From: Nymphaea colorata
Lineage: Eukaryota > Streptophyta > Magnoliopsida > Nymphaeales > Nymphaeaceae
NCBI RefSeq assembly: GCF_008831285.2
Contig: NC_045149.1
Location: forward strand, 11,684,417 to 11,748,416
Direction of reading: 5' to 3'
DNA length: 64,000 bases
Part shown: one piece after another, positions 1 through 11,315 of the stretch
Layout of the letters: each line of letters starts with the position of its first letter
How positions within the stretch are numbered: the stretch's first letter is position 1
Translations under genes and position numbers: made by a program
The notes under the pieces: generated by a model
The model's input: only the letters and a program-made list of their open reading frames with translations
Databases searched by the model: none
What the model was told of the DNA's origin: nothing

Positions 1-697
1 TCTTACCAAACTTTACATTCATAGCCAACACATTTTGGGAGTTCCCTTGATCAGTCCTTTCAATGACTCTTTTCATGTTCATTTCATGTTGGAGAAGTTT
101 ACCTTGTAGTTCGTTGAAGGAAGGCAGAACAGGAAGGACCTCAAGAGCTGTAATAAAAGCATGATAATCATGCCCAAGTCCATTCAAGGTTTGCTGCACC
201 TTTTCCTTATCAGAAATGTTATTCCCTGAGGCAGCAAGTTGGTCTGCGACGGCCTTAATACGCCCCAAATAATCCATGATAGACGTTGAACCTTTACTCA
301 AATTCTGAAATTCTTTCTTTAAGTACATAATTCGAGCTTCTGATATTTGGGAAAAGGTATCAGCAAGGGTTTCCCATAATTCTTCTGCAGTACAATCATC
401 AGAAACTGAAAGTAACACTTGTTGAGATAAAGTGGACAAAATATACGCAACCAGACTTTGATCACGTCTCATCCACATAGCATGTTCAGGATTGTTGTCT
501 TCATGAACAACAATAACTTCTCCTGCCTCATTTTTTATTTCCTGTAAGACGGATATTGGTGGAGCCTTTGTTGAACCATCGAGATGTCCAAAGAGGCCTT
601 GACTTCTTATGAAATGCATGATTTGCCTTTTCCAGATCAGATAATTCTCATGGTTGAGTTTTTCGGTAATAAGGTGAGGAAGAAAACTTGAGGACAT
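1..697 (-). CDS. Copia gag polyprotein, N-terminal part (UBN2-type)
   Basis: The frame starts at the ATG at 697-695 and stays open to the window edge (232 codons). The N-terminus has the pattern LNHENYLIWKRQIMHFIRS, then a GHLDG-containing stretch, an acidic NPEHAMWMRRDQSLVAYILS segment, and later EELWETLADTFS and VQQTLNGLGHDYHAFITAL. These are hallmarks of plant copia gag (the UBN2 / retrotran_gag family), the capsid-like protein of the retrotransposon particle. The zinc knuckle, protease and pol would lie further left, outside the window. Confidence 0.88.
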   Translation of the reverse strand, partial: MSSSFLPHLITEKLNHENYLIWKRQIMHFIRSQGLFGHLDGSTKAPPISVLQEIKNEAGEVIVVHEDNNPEHAMWMRRDQSLVAYILSTLSQQVLLSVSDDCTAEELWETLADTFSQISEARIMYLKKEFQNLSKGSTSIMDYLGRIKAVADQLAASGNNISDKEKVQQTLNGLGHDYHAFITALEVLPVLPSFNELQGKLLQHEMNMKRVIERTDQGNSQNVLAMNVKFGK

Positions 698-930
698 ACC
701 AGAATGCGAAAGGTTTTCCATGACAGCAGAAAGAAATGGTATATAGGTAGAAGATGAGAGGGAAAGAAGACACGATATAACAAGATGTGTCCTTGGGTAA
801 GCAAAAAGAAAAAGGAACAAGAATTGCGCAAGAGAAAAGTAAATTCAGGATAGAGACAAGATGAAAAAAGAGTTCTAACCAGATCAGACCTGTTTGGGCA
901 TTTCGTTTGGTAGAGATAACGTAACCTGGC

Positions 931-942
931 GCTCTGATACCA
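931..942 (-). other. Primer binding site (tRNA-iMet type)
   Basis: The minus strand reads TGGTATCAGAGC immediately inside the LTR. This is the usual copia primer site complementary to the 3' end of initiator methionine tRNA. Confidence 0.85.
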
Positions 943-999
943 TGATAGAAATCTAGCACCAATATCTGTAACCAGAAAACAGCACTCACGCAGGAAGAT

Positions 1000-1047
<48 letters not shown>

Positions 1048-1403
1048 TGAAAACAAGAAGAAACAATATCTGTTAGCCAAAATGGTTTGCACGGCCTCTA
1101 TTTATAATCCCATTTCCAGAATTCTAAGAGTCTCCAATCGTAGAATCCTAGGAGATTTCACAAGCTCCAAGGACATTAATTACATCATAGAAACCTAAGA
1201 GACTTTACATATTACAAGGATATTAACTACAACATAGAATCCTAGGAGACTTCCCATATAACAAGGATATTAACTACAACATAGAATCCTAGGAGACTCT
1301 TCACATGTTACAAGGACATTAAATATCTTAACACATTCTACAAGGAGGTGGAATCCTAAGAGACTCCTCTTCAACGTGCTGGTGAAGGATTTATATTTTA
1401 ACA
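943..1403 (-). repeat. 5' LTR of the left-edge copia element
   Basis: The block starts TG next to the primer binding site and ends ACA at 1403 on the plus strand, giving 461 bp. On the minus strand a TATAAATAG box lies at 1098-1106, followed by a long CT/GA microsatellite around 1010-1034 in the transcribed part. U3 holds four tandem 47-bp units. Boundaries are inferred from TG...CA ends and the PBS; the second LTR is outside the window. Confidence 0.75.
1141..1328. repeat. Four 47-bp tandem repeats in LTR U3
   Basis: Units begin at 1141, 1188, 1235 and 1282 with TAGAATCCTAGGAGA or a close variant, followed by ACAAGGATATTAACTACA-like sequence. The spacing is exactly 47 bp each time. They sit upstream of the LTR TATA box in the element's own orientation, where enhancer repeats are expected. 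Confidence 0.85.
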
Positions 1404-2107
1404 GTCCTAACCCTAAATGTAAGTCCATACTCTACGTTCACATGCAATCCTTTAGTGAGAGAAAATCACAAGCATATGGAACAATACATGTATAAGAGCA
1501 TACAATGTAGAGTATACATGCAGTCGAGGTTCACATACAATCCTTTGTGGTTTAGCCACACTACTACCACACATCTTCTTAAAATGAAATACTTAAAATT
1601 TTGGTTTCTTAAAGTGGTAATTTTTCTGAAGAGAAAAAAAGAGAAGAACAAAGCTTTTTTTGTTTTTTTACCTCATTCTAAAAAGTTTATTGATAGAGGT
1701 AAACCCCCATAAAATTTCCAAGTTTGTCCAAGAAAATATGGAAAATATTGTTAAGTAGAAACTATGAAGCATATGGAAAATATTGTTAAGTATAAACTAT
1801 GAAGCATATACTTAGCTTTTCTGCTGTTCAGACGTATCTATGTGCCTAACTATGTAAATGAGCCCTTGATAATGGTTTTTGTTGTTTATGCTGGTACTTC
1901 TTTCTGGAGATAGAGTGCATCTTAAATAGTCCATTAGATGTCAGTATTTCATCAGGTGCATTCCAGACCTCTCTCTCTCTCTCTCTCTGCGATCATGCAT
2001 GGGCGTCACTCTGTTCTTACTGTATATGCTTTGTTGGTGTTACTGGTTGAAGATATTTAGCAGACTGTCCATCTCCGACATAAACCTGTGAGTTGTGATA
2101 TATCCAG
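1404..2107 (+). other. Rest of an MSH3 intron
   Basis: No coding signal seen. It contains an imperfect 35-bp tandem duplication at 1736-1806 (ATATGGAAAATATTGTTAAG repeated) and a short CT run near 1971-1988. It ends in the 3' splice site at 2106-2107. Confidence 0.6.
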
Positions 2108-2608
2108 GTTGGTTCATTTGTACCGGCTGCATCAGCCAAGTTGCATGTACTTGATGCAATTTACACCAGAATGGGAGCTTCTGACAGCATCCAACATGGC
2201 TCAAGTACTTTCTTTGAGGAACTCAGTCAGACTTCTTCCATACTTCATAACTGTACATCCCGTTCTCTTTTAATCATCGATGAGCTTGGTCGTGGCACAA
2301 GCACGCATGATGGTCTTGCAATTGCTTATGCAACATTGCATTATATTCTCAAGAAAAAAAAGTGCATGGTCCTCTTTGTTACACACTATCCAGAAATTGC
2401 AGACATTAAGCGTGACTTGCCTATTTCTGTTGGGGTATATCATATGTCCTACTTGACAAGGATAAAGTCTTGTGAAATAGTCAATCTTGGCAGAAACCAG
2501 ACTGAAAAGCACGGTAACAATGGTGAAAGTGAAATCACTTTTCTCTACAAGTTGATTCCTGGTCTTTCAGGCAGGAGCTTTGGCCTTAATGTTGCTTCAC
2601 TTGCACAG
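2108..2608 (+). CDS. MSH3: MSH3 penultimate coding exon
   Basis: The exon follows the acceptor AG at 2106-2107, starts VGSFVPAASAKLHVL, and ends at CAG before the donor GTTAGT (2609). It is 501 nt, 167 codons, open throughout, and carries Walker B and the dimer-interface motifs. Confidence 0.88.
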
Positions 2609-3331
2609 GTTAGTCCATTGTCTCCATTTGTGTTCTTATTTGTCGCTTTCTTTCTTGCCTTCTACTAAAGGTGGTAAAATGATTGGCAAGCAAATGACTT
2701 GGTCAAGTACAGAGGTTCCTTTCTAGTTTGAAGGGTTATCCAAGTCTCGCCTTTTGAGGCATGAGATTCTGGTCCGTATTTGTTACTTATGTTATGTACG
2801 ACCATATTTTGTGGGATTAATTATCTTATTCATGAAGCAAAACGAATCCACAACCTTCAACAATTTTAAATCATAGTGCTTATTGAATATTGAGAGAGCA
2901 TGATGAATTCTAAAAAGTTCACATGTTTTTGGCATCTTGGTCGATCTCTTTAATATATAAGACAAATTATACACATTTGCATCTTCTTTTAATGAGTTGC
3001 AAATACTTTTGAGTGCTAGACTTAAGCTACATGCTGCATGGTGACTATAATATATGATTATACTGTGGACTTGGGATCATTCGCTAAACTCATCCCTGTA
3101 AGACTGTAAACTAGAGTATTATGAGTAATAACTTGCACAGCATTGCCTTCCACCTACTTTTTATTGCTCGTATATACAACCCCTTCAAATACTCAACATC
3201 TTTACTCCCTAGATGCATCAATGCAGTTCAAAGAACTTGGCCCATGAAATGAAAAAGCAGTAAAATTTGTCAGTAGCCACCTTAGTATATCAGTAACCCA
3301 TCAGAAATGAGGGAGGCTCCATATTGTTTCT

Positions 3332-3364
<33 letters not shown>

Positions 3365-6079
3365 TAAATAAATCTGCTTTAATAAGTTTTCAATGTTTGC
3401 TGTTTCTTATGCAATAATTACTCTTCTCAACTTCTCTGAGATTGAAGACACAACCAGAAAAATAGTTATTAGCAAAACTTGTAACCACATCTTCATAATA
3501 AAGACTTTTGGCTACATTGGAATGAGCTGAACTTGCAAAAAGAAAAAAGCTGCCAATCATTCTATCCATGTCTACCCTCCCTGTACTTTTGAATGTTCCT
3601 TCTTTTGTCTTATTAGTCCACAGTCCCAAGCTCATCTTTCTTTTCCTTGAAACATTTGCGCTTTTTTAAGTAATATTAAGAGGAATAAGTACTTCACTTA
3701 ATTTTACTGAAGCTTTCTTCAAATCATCTGTGTCTTGTTCGTTTTCAATTCCTCAAACTCCTGTAATTCCGTAGCCACAGATTTGCAAGAGGTGTTTTAG
3801 CATGTGTATAGGATCTAGTAAATTGTCCAAACTGTCCATGATTTAAATTGCAAACAAAAAGCATATTGCTGCTGCCTCCACTAGCTTTTTCTTCGATTGT
3901 CACCTCCCTCCAAGGTGGTGAACAAGGATTTGTTCTAATTATAGCAATGATACCGTGCCATTGGACCTAGCTATACGAGTGCTTGTACTTGCCTTTCCCT
4001 TATCAGCCATTGTATTTGATAAGAAAAACTTGAAAATAAAATTAAAGCAAAAACACAAACAAATTACATAAAGAATGAAACAATATAAATACTAAGTGTA
4101 ACAAAACACTTGAACTTTCAAGGTCTAAAGCATATTAACAGAATGACCATACAGTTAAGAAAATTTGAGTACTTTATGGAACACTTAACTTCTTAGTTTC
4201 TTACATGCTTGCATAAACAAAAATAACTTCTAGTCTGCAGTTTTTCATCAAGAGAAATAAGAAATAAATAGCAGGTCAAAGACCCTAAGAATGCTACTAG
4301 ATAACAACCAGTGAATAAGTAGACATGAAAAATAATGTGACATTCACAGTCACTGCCCGGTGCAACAATCAGGCAAACCTGGTAGCATACACAAGAAAAA
4401 ATATGTAATCGGCTGAACATACAAATCTGCACAAGAAAGAATAATCAGTAATTCAACATTCAAAGTCACTGCAAATGCAAAAATTTGGCAACATACACAA
4501 GAAAAAAAATCAAATAATCGGCTGCAATAATAGGCAAATCAGATAGCAAGCTAGCATGAAAAGGGGAAAAGAAAAAGCAACTTGTTTGGTAGCCCCACTC
4601 TGCAGTCTTGTCAGGTTGTGTCGACATGGGTGTGTCACCTGTTTACAAGTGTCCATGTTAATATTAGCTTACATTGTTCATTCTCTGGTACCCACTATAT
4701 AACAGACTTCGTATTGATTTTGAAATTTCTCTTTTCTGTTAGCAATTTTTTCTTTGAGTCATTACTCTTTGGAGAGACGGAAGTGGGCATCATTGAGTTG
4801 GAAACTGCTTTCTCTGTGTAAGAAATTATGTAAATTCAACCATGATCAATATAGTCTTATTTGATTCTTAATGCTTTTCGTGGAATATGAGCTCTATGAT
4901 GCATTTTTTTATACTCTAGTCTTTATTGGTTAAATAAGTACTCTCTTTCTCTCTCTCAATCACAGTTGCACGCACGCAGGACATATGCATGTACACACTT
5001 TCTCACAGACATAAATGTTACGGCATCTTGTTCATCCTTATTAGAAACATAGAACGTAACTTTTTCAGAGAAGGTCTATATTGTTGACTGAATTGTTTGT
5101 TGTCTTGCAGTAATAGTGGTGTGAGATAACGCAGTAAAGATTTTTTCTCTAATTTCTAGACTTTCCAGGCTTCTTCGCATGGTCTTTTTTTTTTTTTTAA
5201 CTTTATGGGTATGTCCTTCTTTGTCTCGTATCAATAGAAGAATATAAGACTGAGGTTCTAGGTAGTAAAGAAAATCCATGTATTGCCTATATGAGAAGCT
5301 TGGGTACCAAGTGCCATTTCATTGCATGACGTGTGTTCATGTAAATTCTTCCTATTTGACCAGATCATTACATAAGGTGTGTTCATGTAAATTCTTCCTA
5401 TTTGATCAGACATGATAAACTTGGCAGGCCTACTAGGTGACTTCCAGTATTTTGACCTAGACAGGATCCTGATAGTCTCTTAACAGTGATTTTTTTGGTT
5501 TGATGGGCTAGATGGTAGAGTTGTGCCGTTGACTGAGAGGCTAAAGTTTGAAATTCCTTCTAGAATGGAAAGAAAAGAAGGAAGAAAATTTGCAACGATA
5601 GTAAATTACATGAAGCCAGAAAATATATAGTTAATCTTTCATTCTTTTGTGCTTTGCAGTTGCCATCCACTTGTATTGCCAAGGCTTCTGTAATGGCCAA
5701 GAAATTAGAATCAGTTGTGCAAAGTAAAGCAGGAGGTACTTTATCAGGTGGAGTTTCTGACGTAAAATTCATCTGCCATGAAGAAAATGGCGTGACAGGC
5801 TCCGATAGAACTGGCCATTACAAAACTTGCTCTCTAAGTAGGTCTTCGGCTATGTGCTTCATTGATGAATTTAAGGACCGTAGCAGTGAGATAGGAAGAT
5901 TGTATCGGGAACTATTTTGTCATTTGCAATCTGCATTGCATTATAATGCCATCAGTTATACAAACTCTCTGTGCTGTTTGAGGGATGCTCAAAGGATTGC
6001 TAAGCAGATATTATTTGTACAAAGCCAGCTGAGCAGGCATAAGAGTGAAGGCAATTGTGGCCAAAGTTGTGCTTCCTGA
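2108..6079 (+). CDS. MSH3: MSH3, 3' part (two exons): DNA mismatch repair ATPase
   Basis: The join 2108-2608 plus 5660-6079 encodes the C-terminal ATPase half of a MutS homologue. MSH3 pairs with MSH2 as MutS-beta in the nucleus and recognises insertion-deletion loops. Visible motifs are the LHVLDAIYTRMGASD segment, Walker B with DELGRGTSTHDG (DELG at 2279-2290), the LFVTHYPE switch and the GRSFGLNVA helix, followed by the divergent plant C-terminal region. The HVLDxIYTRMGASD and VGVYHMSYL wording fits MSH3 better than MSH2, MSH6 or MSH4. The Walker A exon and everything upstream are outside the window, beyond the copia insertion. The junction after ASLAQ is in phase 0 and the frame ends TGA at 6077-6079. 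Confidence 0.9.
2609..5659 (+). other. Last MSH3 intron, 3051 bp
   Basis: Intron with a GTTAGT donor and TTTGTGCTTTGCAG acceptor. It contains an AAAT microsatellite (about 3339-3373), a T-tract near 5187-5200 and a 46-bp tandem duplication at 5331-5413 around GTGTGTTCATGTAAATTC. I saw no transposon coding sequence. Confidence 0.75.
5660..6079 (+). CDS. MSH3: MSH3 last coding exon
   Basis: It begins LPSTCIAKASVMAKKLE, the segment that follows the ATPase core in plant MSH3, and is 140 codons including the stop. The middle is low in recognisable motifs; the end (LRDAQRIAKQILFVQSQL) looks helical. Confidence 0.85.
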   Translation: MPSTCIAKASVMAKKLESVVQSKAGGTLSGGVSDVKFICHEENGVTGSDRTGHYKTCSLSRSSAMCFIDEFKDRSSEIGRLYRELFCHLQSALHYNAISYTNSLCCLRDAQRIAKQILFVQSQLSRHKSEGNCGQSCAS

Positions 6080-6600
6080 ACAGCTCCATCTTCTTACGAC
6101 TATGTTTACATACTAATTTCTATAGGGTGTCTGATTTTAGCAAAATTGTAAGTTATTTTTTGGCTTATCAAGTGATGGTTTTCATTTTTTTTTTTACTTG
6201 ACTATTCACATTTGTTGCTTTTAACTAGGAAAACCATGCAGTATATTCTCGTTGGTGATTAGGTTAAAGTTACTGTGGTATGATCTTTTCATGTTCCAGA
6301 TTATAACGGTTTACGTAGTGTTTGGATGTCAAGGGTTCATAAGAATCATAACCCAGTTACATAAAAGCCAGGTTTTGCGGCAACCTGGTTCCCTAGCTTA
6401 ACGTAACAGTGAGTTTTGAGCTATCGGTGACGACCCCAAATTTAGTTTTCATTATAGGTGACAATTGCGAACTTAGTTTTTATTCTGCCTAACCCAGTTA
6501 TTATTTAAATGAAAACAAACTTGGTCTTGATGCATCATTATGGACACTCCTATGTTATCGAGTGATAAATCAGGAGCAAAATTTTTAACTGCAACCAAAG
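6080..6600. other. MSH3 3' flank
   Basis: Probable 3' UTR and spacer. No gene recognised. The stretch near 6318-6400 has a GTGTTTGGATG start of the kind seen at some TIR elements, but I could not find a matching end. Confidence 0.45.
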
Positions 6601-6990
6601 TTCATTGCTCGAACCACGCACATTGAGATAAACTATCGCCTCATTAGAGAAAATGTGGCAGCAAACAAAATAAAGGTGAAGTTTGTCTGATCAGAATGGC
6701 AAGTTGCCGACATATCGACTAAGGCCTTAAAAGTTGTTGTTACTCTCAGAAACAATCTTAATCTCAGAGAGATAAGATTGAGAGGGAGTGTGGAAGTTAA
6801 AGAAGAAGGCGAATCCCAGCCCAAGCCAAGATGACAACGATCGAAGAATTAAAGATGAAAATGGAAGGCGATAAAAATGGAACAAAATATATGACGGAGA
6901 TAATTACAAACCTGTAGTTGAGCAAGATAAAAGGAGGCCGTGTGGAACAGTTTTTTGTAAATAATTTACGTGTATCTAGGAGATTGATTA
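6600..6990 (+). mobile_element. Decayed copia 3' end: RNase H tail, PPT, start of LTR
   Basis: On the plus strand, 6600-6780 reads like the copia RNase H C-terminus: a THIEINYRLIRENV segment, an in-frame stop, then SEWQVADISTKAL and a LNLREIRLRGSVE-like end. A purine tract AGAGGGAG (6781-6788) precedes TGTGGAAGTT at 6789, the expected start of a 3' LTR. The LTR is cut at 6990 by the next element and appears to resume at 11316. Confidence 0.75.
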
Positions 6991-7119
6991 TGTTACGACC
7001 AAAGAGAGAGAAACTTCGAAATCGTAACCCTAATCTCAAAGTTAAAGATACTAGGACTCACGATAACAAGAATTACAATATTAGTTCAAACAAAATAAGA
7101 CCATATTAAAAGAACTATA
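6991..7119 (-). repeat. 3' LTR of the nested copia
   Basis: It starts TGTTACGACC and is about 90% like 11177-11315 by eye. Its inner end adjoins a purine-rich tract (minus strand TTGAAGGGAAG). Confidence 0.75.
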
Positions 7120-7126
7120 CTTCCCT

Positions 7127-7411
7127 TCAAGTTGGAGCATATATATTATTCATGTTCAACTTGTTACAACCTCTCAAGAAATCTCTTATAGGAAGAGCCT
7201 TGGTAAAATTATCAGTTGCCTGATCTTCAGAAGAGACATGAATAGTGCTAATAACTCCTTTTTGGACCAAGTCCTGAACATAATGACAATCTACTTCATT
7301 GTATTTCGTCCTCTCATGGAAAGTAGGGTTGTTTGTAATATAAGTTGTTGTCTTGTTATCACAATACATCTTCATTGAGATATTCATTGAAATGCCCAAA
7401 TCTAGAAGCAC
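7127..7411 (-). pseudogene. Copia RNase H fragment
   Basis: The frame reads MKMYCDNKTTTYITNNPTFH, then RTKYNEVDCHYV and SSEDQATDNFTKAL, the conserved C-terminal RNase H motifs of copia pol. It ends close to the 3' LTR, as expected. Confidence 0.82.
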
Positions 7412-8447
7412 TAATTTGACTCATGACATTTCAACCATAGTTTGAGCCATAGCCGTACATTCAGAGTCAGCATTAGATCGGGCAACCACATTCTGCTTCT
7501 TGCTCCTCTAAAAAATAAGATTACATCCAACAAAAATTCAAAAACATACAGTAGACTTCCTGTCATTTACAGACCCTACATAATCAGCATCACTATATGC
7601 TTATATGTCAATACATTCTCTCCTTTTGAACCATAACCTCTTTCTCGGAGTTGATTTTAACTATCTTACCACAATTAGTGCAACCTCCCAATGAACTTTA
7701 TGGGGTTTTCCATGAATTGACTTAGCTTATTCGCAGCAAAGCTAATGTGAGGTCGAATGACAGTAAAATATAAAAGTTTCTCTATCAGAGATCTGTAAGA
7801 TCTACAATCAAAAGTCTTTGATTCATCATCGTGAATATAAACTCGATGATTCATAGGAAGTGTGGCAGGTTTGGCCTCCGATAAACATGTTTCCTACAAA
7901 AGATCAATAACATATTTTCTTTGAGACACTACAACCCTTTTACAACTACAAGCCACTTCAATACCAAGGAAATAATGGAGTTGACCAAGGTCTTTTGTGA
8001 CAAAGTGCTTCTATAGAAATTCCTTTGTCTGAGCTATCTCTTGATTACTTTTTCCGGTGAGAATAATATGATTAACATACACAATCAATATCACTATACC
8101 AGATGTATCTCATTTGATAAACAACAAGTAATCAAGTTGAGATCTTTGAAATCCATACTTAGATGTAACTTCAGTTAGCTTATGGAACCATGCACGGGGT
8201 TCTATTTAAGTCCATAAATGACCTTTTTTAGTTTGCATACCTTGGAACGCTCTCACTGTCGTTCAGAACCATGTGGTTGCTACATATAGACCGTTTCAAA
8301 GAGATCTCCATATAAAAAAACATGTCAAGCTGAAATAGAGGTCAATCATGCTGGACAACAAGAGATATAATCAGTCAAATAGTGTCTAACTGTGCCACAG
8401 GCGAAAAAATCTCAAAAAAGTCAACCTCGTAAGTTTGTGTATATCCT

Positions 8448-8732
8448 TTAACTACAAAACATGCTTTGAACTATTTGACTGAAAGAATGATACTTGATGG
8501 TGAACACCCATTTGGAGCCAAGAACATTGCAATTCATCGATAAATCCACAAAGTCCCAAGTCTCCTCAAAAGTAAGAGCATCCATTTTCTTCTGCATGGC
8601 TTGCCTCCACTGTGAATCTAATAAGCCTTGGTGGTGAGAAGACGAGATAATGTGATTAGACATAACTCGATCAAACTGTACCAAACTTATACTCAAATAA
8701 TCAGTAGAGATAGAGTTAGAAATCGAATGCAT
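8448..8732 (-). pseudogene. Copia reverse transcriptase N-terminal fragment
   Basis: The frame has the typical start of the RVT_2 domain: SQWRQAMQKKMDALTFEETW followed by LGSKWVFTIKY. It then loses frame. The segment 7640-8440 continues as decayed reverse transcriptase without an open frame. Confidence 0.75.
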
Positions 8733-9044
8733 TGTGCACTGTCGCTGGCCCTTGCGAATAGCAATAGGGAGATCATCTGTGGAGTAGTCATCATTTATGC
8801 CTGAGTCAGTCTTATTAGTGGAACTTGCCTCTTAAGAAGATGCTGGTGGGTGGTTTGGAGAGGGACTTTGATGGCTAGTGTAGACTAATAGAGTATCAAG
8901 GAAACATTCACATGACATAGGTGGATAGGGGGGAATAGACTCAAGTGGCACTGAAAGAATAAGAAGAGGAATAGAAACTGGCATCTCAGACATAGTGGGA
9001 CTTAGAGAGAAAAAGTAAGGACGAGACTTAAAGAATGTAACATC

Positions 9045-9311
9045 TCACTGATAATCTCTTTTTGGTCTAGGGATCAAAGCAGCGATATTCTTTTTGATTG
9101 GCAGAATGTACAGTAAATACACAGTTGATGGCTTAGGCAGCAAATTCGTTTCTTTGGGCTTAAGATGTTCGATCTGGATATAATATTTGAATGGAAATGC
9201 TTTGTTGAATGGCAAACGAGGGCAAACTGTTAGTGAGATAGCATTCAATAAGAATAGATCATCCCAAAAGTAGGCAAACATATGAGAATGTAGCATGAGG
9301 GTGCGGGCCAC
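9045..9311 (-). pseudogene. Copia integrase C-terminal fragment
   Basis: The frame contains a FWDDLFLLNAISLTVCPRLP segment, corresponding to the copia pattern in which the integrase core passes into the AxxLxNRLPT region. Catalytic residues are not all present. Confidence 0.6.
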
Positions 9312-9727
9312 ATTTAAGAGTTGCCGATGTTTGTATTCGGCAACACCATTTTGTTGGGACGTGTGGGGACAAGTATATTGTGGTCGAATTTCATGATTGA
9401 CATAAAATTGAAGTAGAACAGAAGATTTAAATTCAAAAGCATTTTCAGTGTGAATACTTTCGACAATGAAACCAAAATAAGTTTGCCTACTCCATTACAG
9501 CATTGTTGATAGATGTAGATTAGATTAGGATCTCTAACAAGATCATATTAATCACTGCTTAAGTTAAGAGAATATATTGTAGGTATAGGAAAACAAGTAA
9601 GTGAATCAACCATAGATGTTGTAGTCTATGAGGTAGCTGCATGAGATGAAGAAGACCCTTTTCCTGCAGTGTTTCTCCCTCCACCACATCCTCGTGGACC
9701 AGCGGAATGGAGATGAGGATGCTTGTT

Positions 9728-10482
9728 TCAACATTGGTCCTCTAAATGACCTAATTTGCAACAATAAGTGCACTGAAATCTACCACGACTCGCACCCCGG
9801 CCTATACCATGTACCTTAGCTCCAACATAAGAACTATGGCCACGTCTTCTTGAGACCACAAGTGCAGGGATGGGTGTGTCATGTGTAGGCTGAGAGAGAG
9901 TGACTATAAGACAACTCAACTTATCATATGTATCTGCTAAGTCGGAGAGTTCATTGCTGCATGTGAGAATTTGTGCCTTTGCCACATAGTACTTTGAAGA
10001 TAATCCCGAAAGAAATTTTGCCACCATAGCGGATTCAAAATGTGATGCATAGCAATGCTGGCAAGGTGGACAAAGAGCTTTTAACCGTTCATATGTAGCA
10101 GTCAATTTGGCAAAATACTGGGACAAGTCTTGATAGTCTTGCTGTATATTGTATAATTCCTTTTCTACTTGTAAGATCTTAGTAACATTAGTAGCATGCG
10201 AATATGTCTTCTTCAATAAAGGCTACATATCTTTGGTGTTGGTGTGGTATACAATTATTGGAGCTATATGAGGCTCTACGCTGTTTATAATCCACGACAT
10301 CACAATGTTATTGTCTTCATCCCGCGCAGCATATTTACCCTTTTTTCAGTAGGTTAATTTTCTTCAAGAACATATTTCTTTCTATGACTAACCGCAAACA
10401 TCATGAACACCTTAGACCAGATTTCATAATTGGAACCATTAAGCTTGATTGTGGTTTCATAAGAAAAGGAATTTTCAGTCAT
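9728..10482 (-). pseudogene. Copia gag with CCHC zinc knuckle, broken
   Basis: The frame starts at the ATG at 10482 with LNGSNYEIWSKVFMMFAV, is interrupted near 10340, and continues in the 10216-9728 frame with a gag helical region. It ends in a zinc knuckle CTYCCKLGHLEDQC, which fits C-x2-C-x4-H-x4-C. The break means no full gag can be made. Confidence 0.8.
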
Positions 10483-11163
10483 TTTGTATTCAGTAGAACC
10501 TTCGGATTTACGTACTACTATTAGCCATAAAAATTTAAAAAGAAATCCTAACGGTCCATATAAGTATATAGGATGTATTAGTTAACCACAAATTTGAAAC
10601 GTTTCTCTACTCTACTCACAAATATCATAGGAATATCACAGATAAGGCAATAAAGGAGAATCTGTAAATCACATAAGGCTGATGCTTCTCCAATCTGTAA
10701 ATCTGCCAACAATTATGCTACTCCAAAATTCAGCTGTCCCACATAAGACTAGCAGTCCACAATGCACAACATAGAGACAAGGACAATTCAAACAATGACA
10801 AATTTCATACCCACGATCAGCTGCAATCCACAACGCACCAAACATCAACTAACAGACCCACGATCAGCAGCAGTCCACAACACACGAAGCATCAACGAAC
10901 AGATTTCATACCCATGATCTGCAAATCAACTCTGCACTACACGATCCACTTGAGGATCTGATGATGCTCTCCACATAGGCATGATTAGGTCCTCCTTGAC
11001 GCAGCTCAATCAAATCTTATCTTCTTACCACCCTCCTGCTGGTGTATTAAGAGGAAGATAGAGGCGATGGGAAGAAGACGAGGGAAATAAGTCGCCAAGT
11101 CATCAGAAAAAGAATAGCAGTCACCGGAGAAAAGAAGATCGCCGCTGAAGTTAGAGAACCCTC

Positions 11164-11176
11164 GGCTCTGATACCA
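11164..11176 (-). other. Primer binding site of the nested copia
   Basis: The minus strand reads TGGTATCAGAGCC directly inside the LTR, the tRNA-iMet type. Confidence 0.8.
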
Positions 11177-11315
11177 TGTTATGACCAGAGAGAGAGAAAC
11201 TTCGAAAACTATCTTTAACGTAACTCTAATCTCAAAGTTAAAGAGATTAGGACTGGCGGTAACAAGAATTACAATATTAGTTCAAACAAAATAAGATAAT
11301 AGTAAAAGACCTACA
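11177..11315 (-). repeat. 5' LTR of the nested copia
   Basis: It starts TGTTATGACC next to the PBS and ends CTACA; 139 bp. It shares long runs with 6991-7119, for example AACAAGAATTACAATATTAG. Confidence 0.78.

Larger units (their letters stand above)
1..1403 (-). mobile_element. Ty1/copia retrotransposon, 5' part (LTR, PBS, gag)
   Basis: Reading the minus strand from 1403 downwards gives an LTR, a primer binding site matching the initiator methionine tRNA, and a gag frame that runs off the left edge. The element lies between MSH3 exons, so it is an intron insertion opposite to the direction of that gene. Only the 5' end is in view, so the target-site duplication cannot be checked; the five bases outside the LTR are GTCCT (1404-1408). 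The gag frame is open over its whole visible length, which suggests a fairly young copy. Confidence 0.88.
6991..11315 (-). mobile_element. Degenerate Ty1/copia element with very short LTRs, nested in an older LTR
   Basis: Two similar terminal repeats (6991-7119 and 11177-11315) flank a minus-strand internal region with the order PBS, gag, zinc knuckle, integrase fragment, reverse transcriptase fragment, RNase H. Stops and frame changes are frequent, and much of the protease/integrase part between about 9311 and 9728 is missing or unrecognisable. At 4.3 kb it is shorter than an intact copia. I could not find a matching 5-bp target duplication (GATTA left, CTCCA right). Confidence 0.85.

Noticed and set aside
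1455-1712. Short plus-strand frame in the MSH3 intron
   Set aside because: It is within intron sequence beside a retrotransposon, has AT-rich composition and no similarity.
2108-2608. MSH2, MSH6 or MSH4 as identity of the MutS exon
   Set aside because: The wording around VLDAIYTRMGASD, VGVYHMSYL and the following C-terminal exon fits MSH3 best; the other paralogues differ in these segments from what I know of the families.
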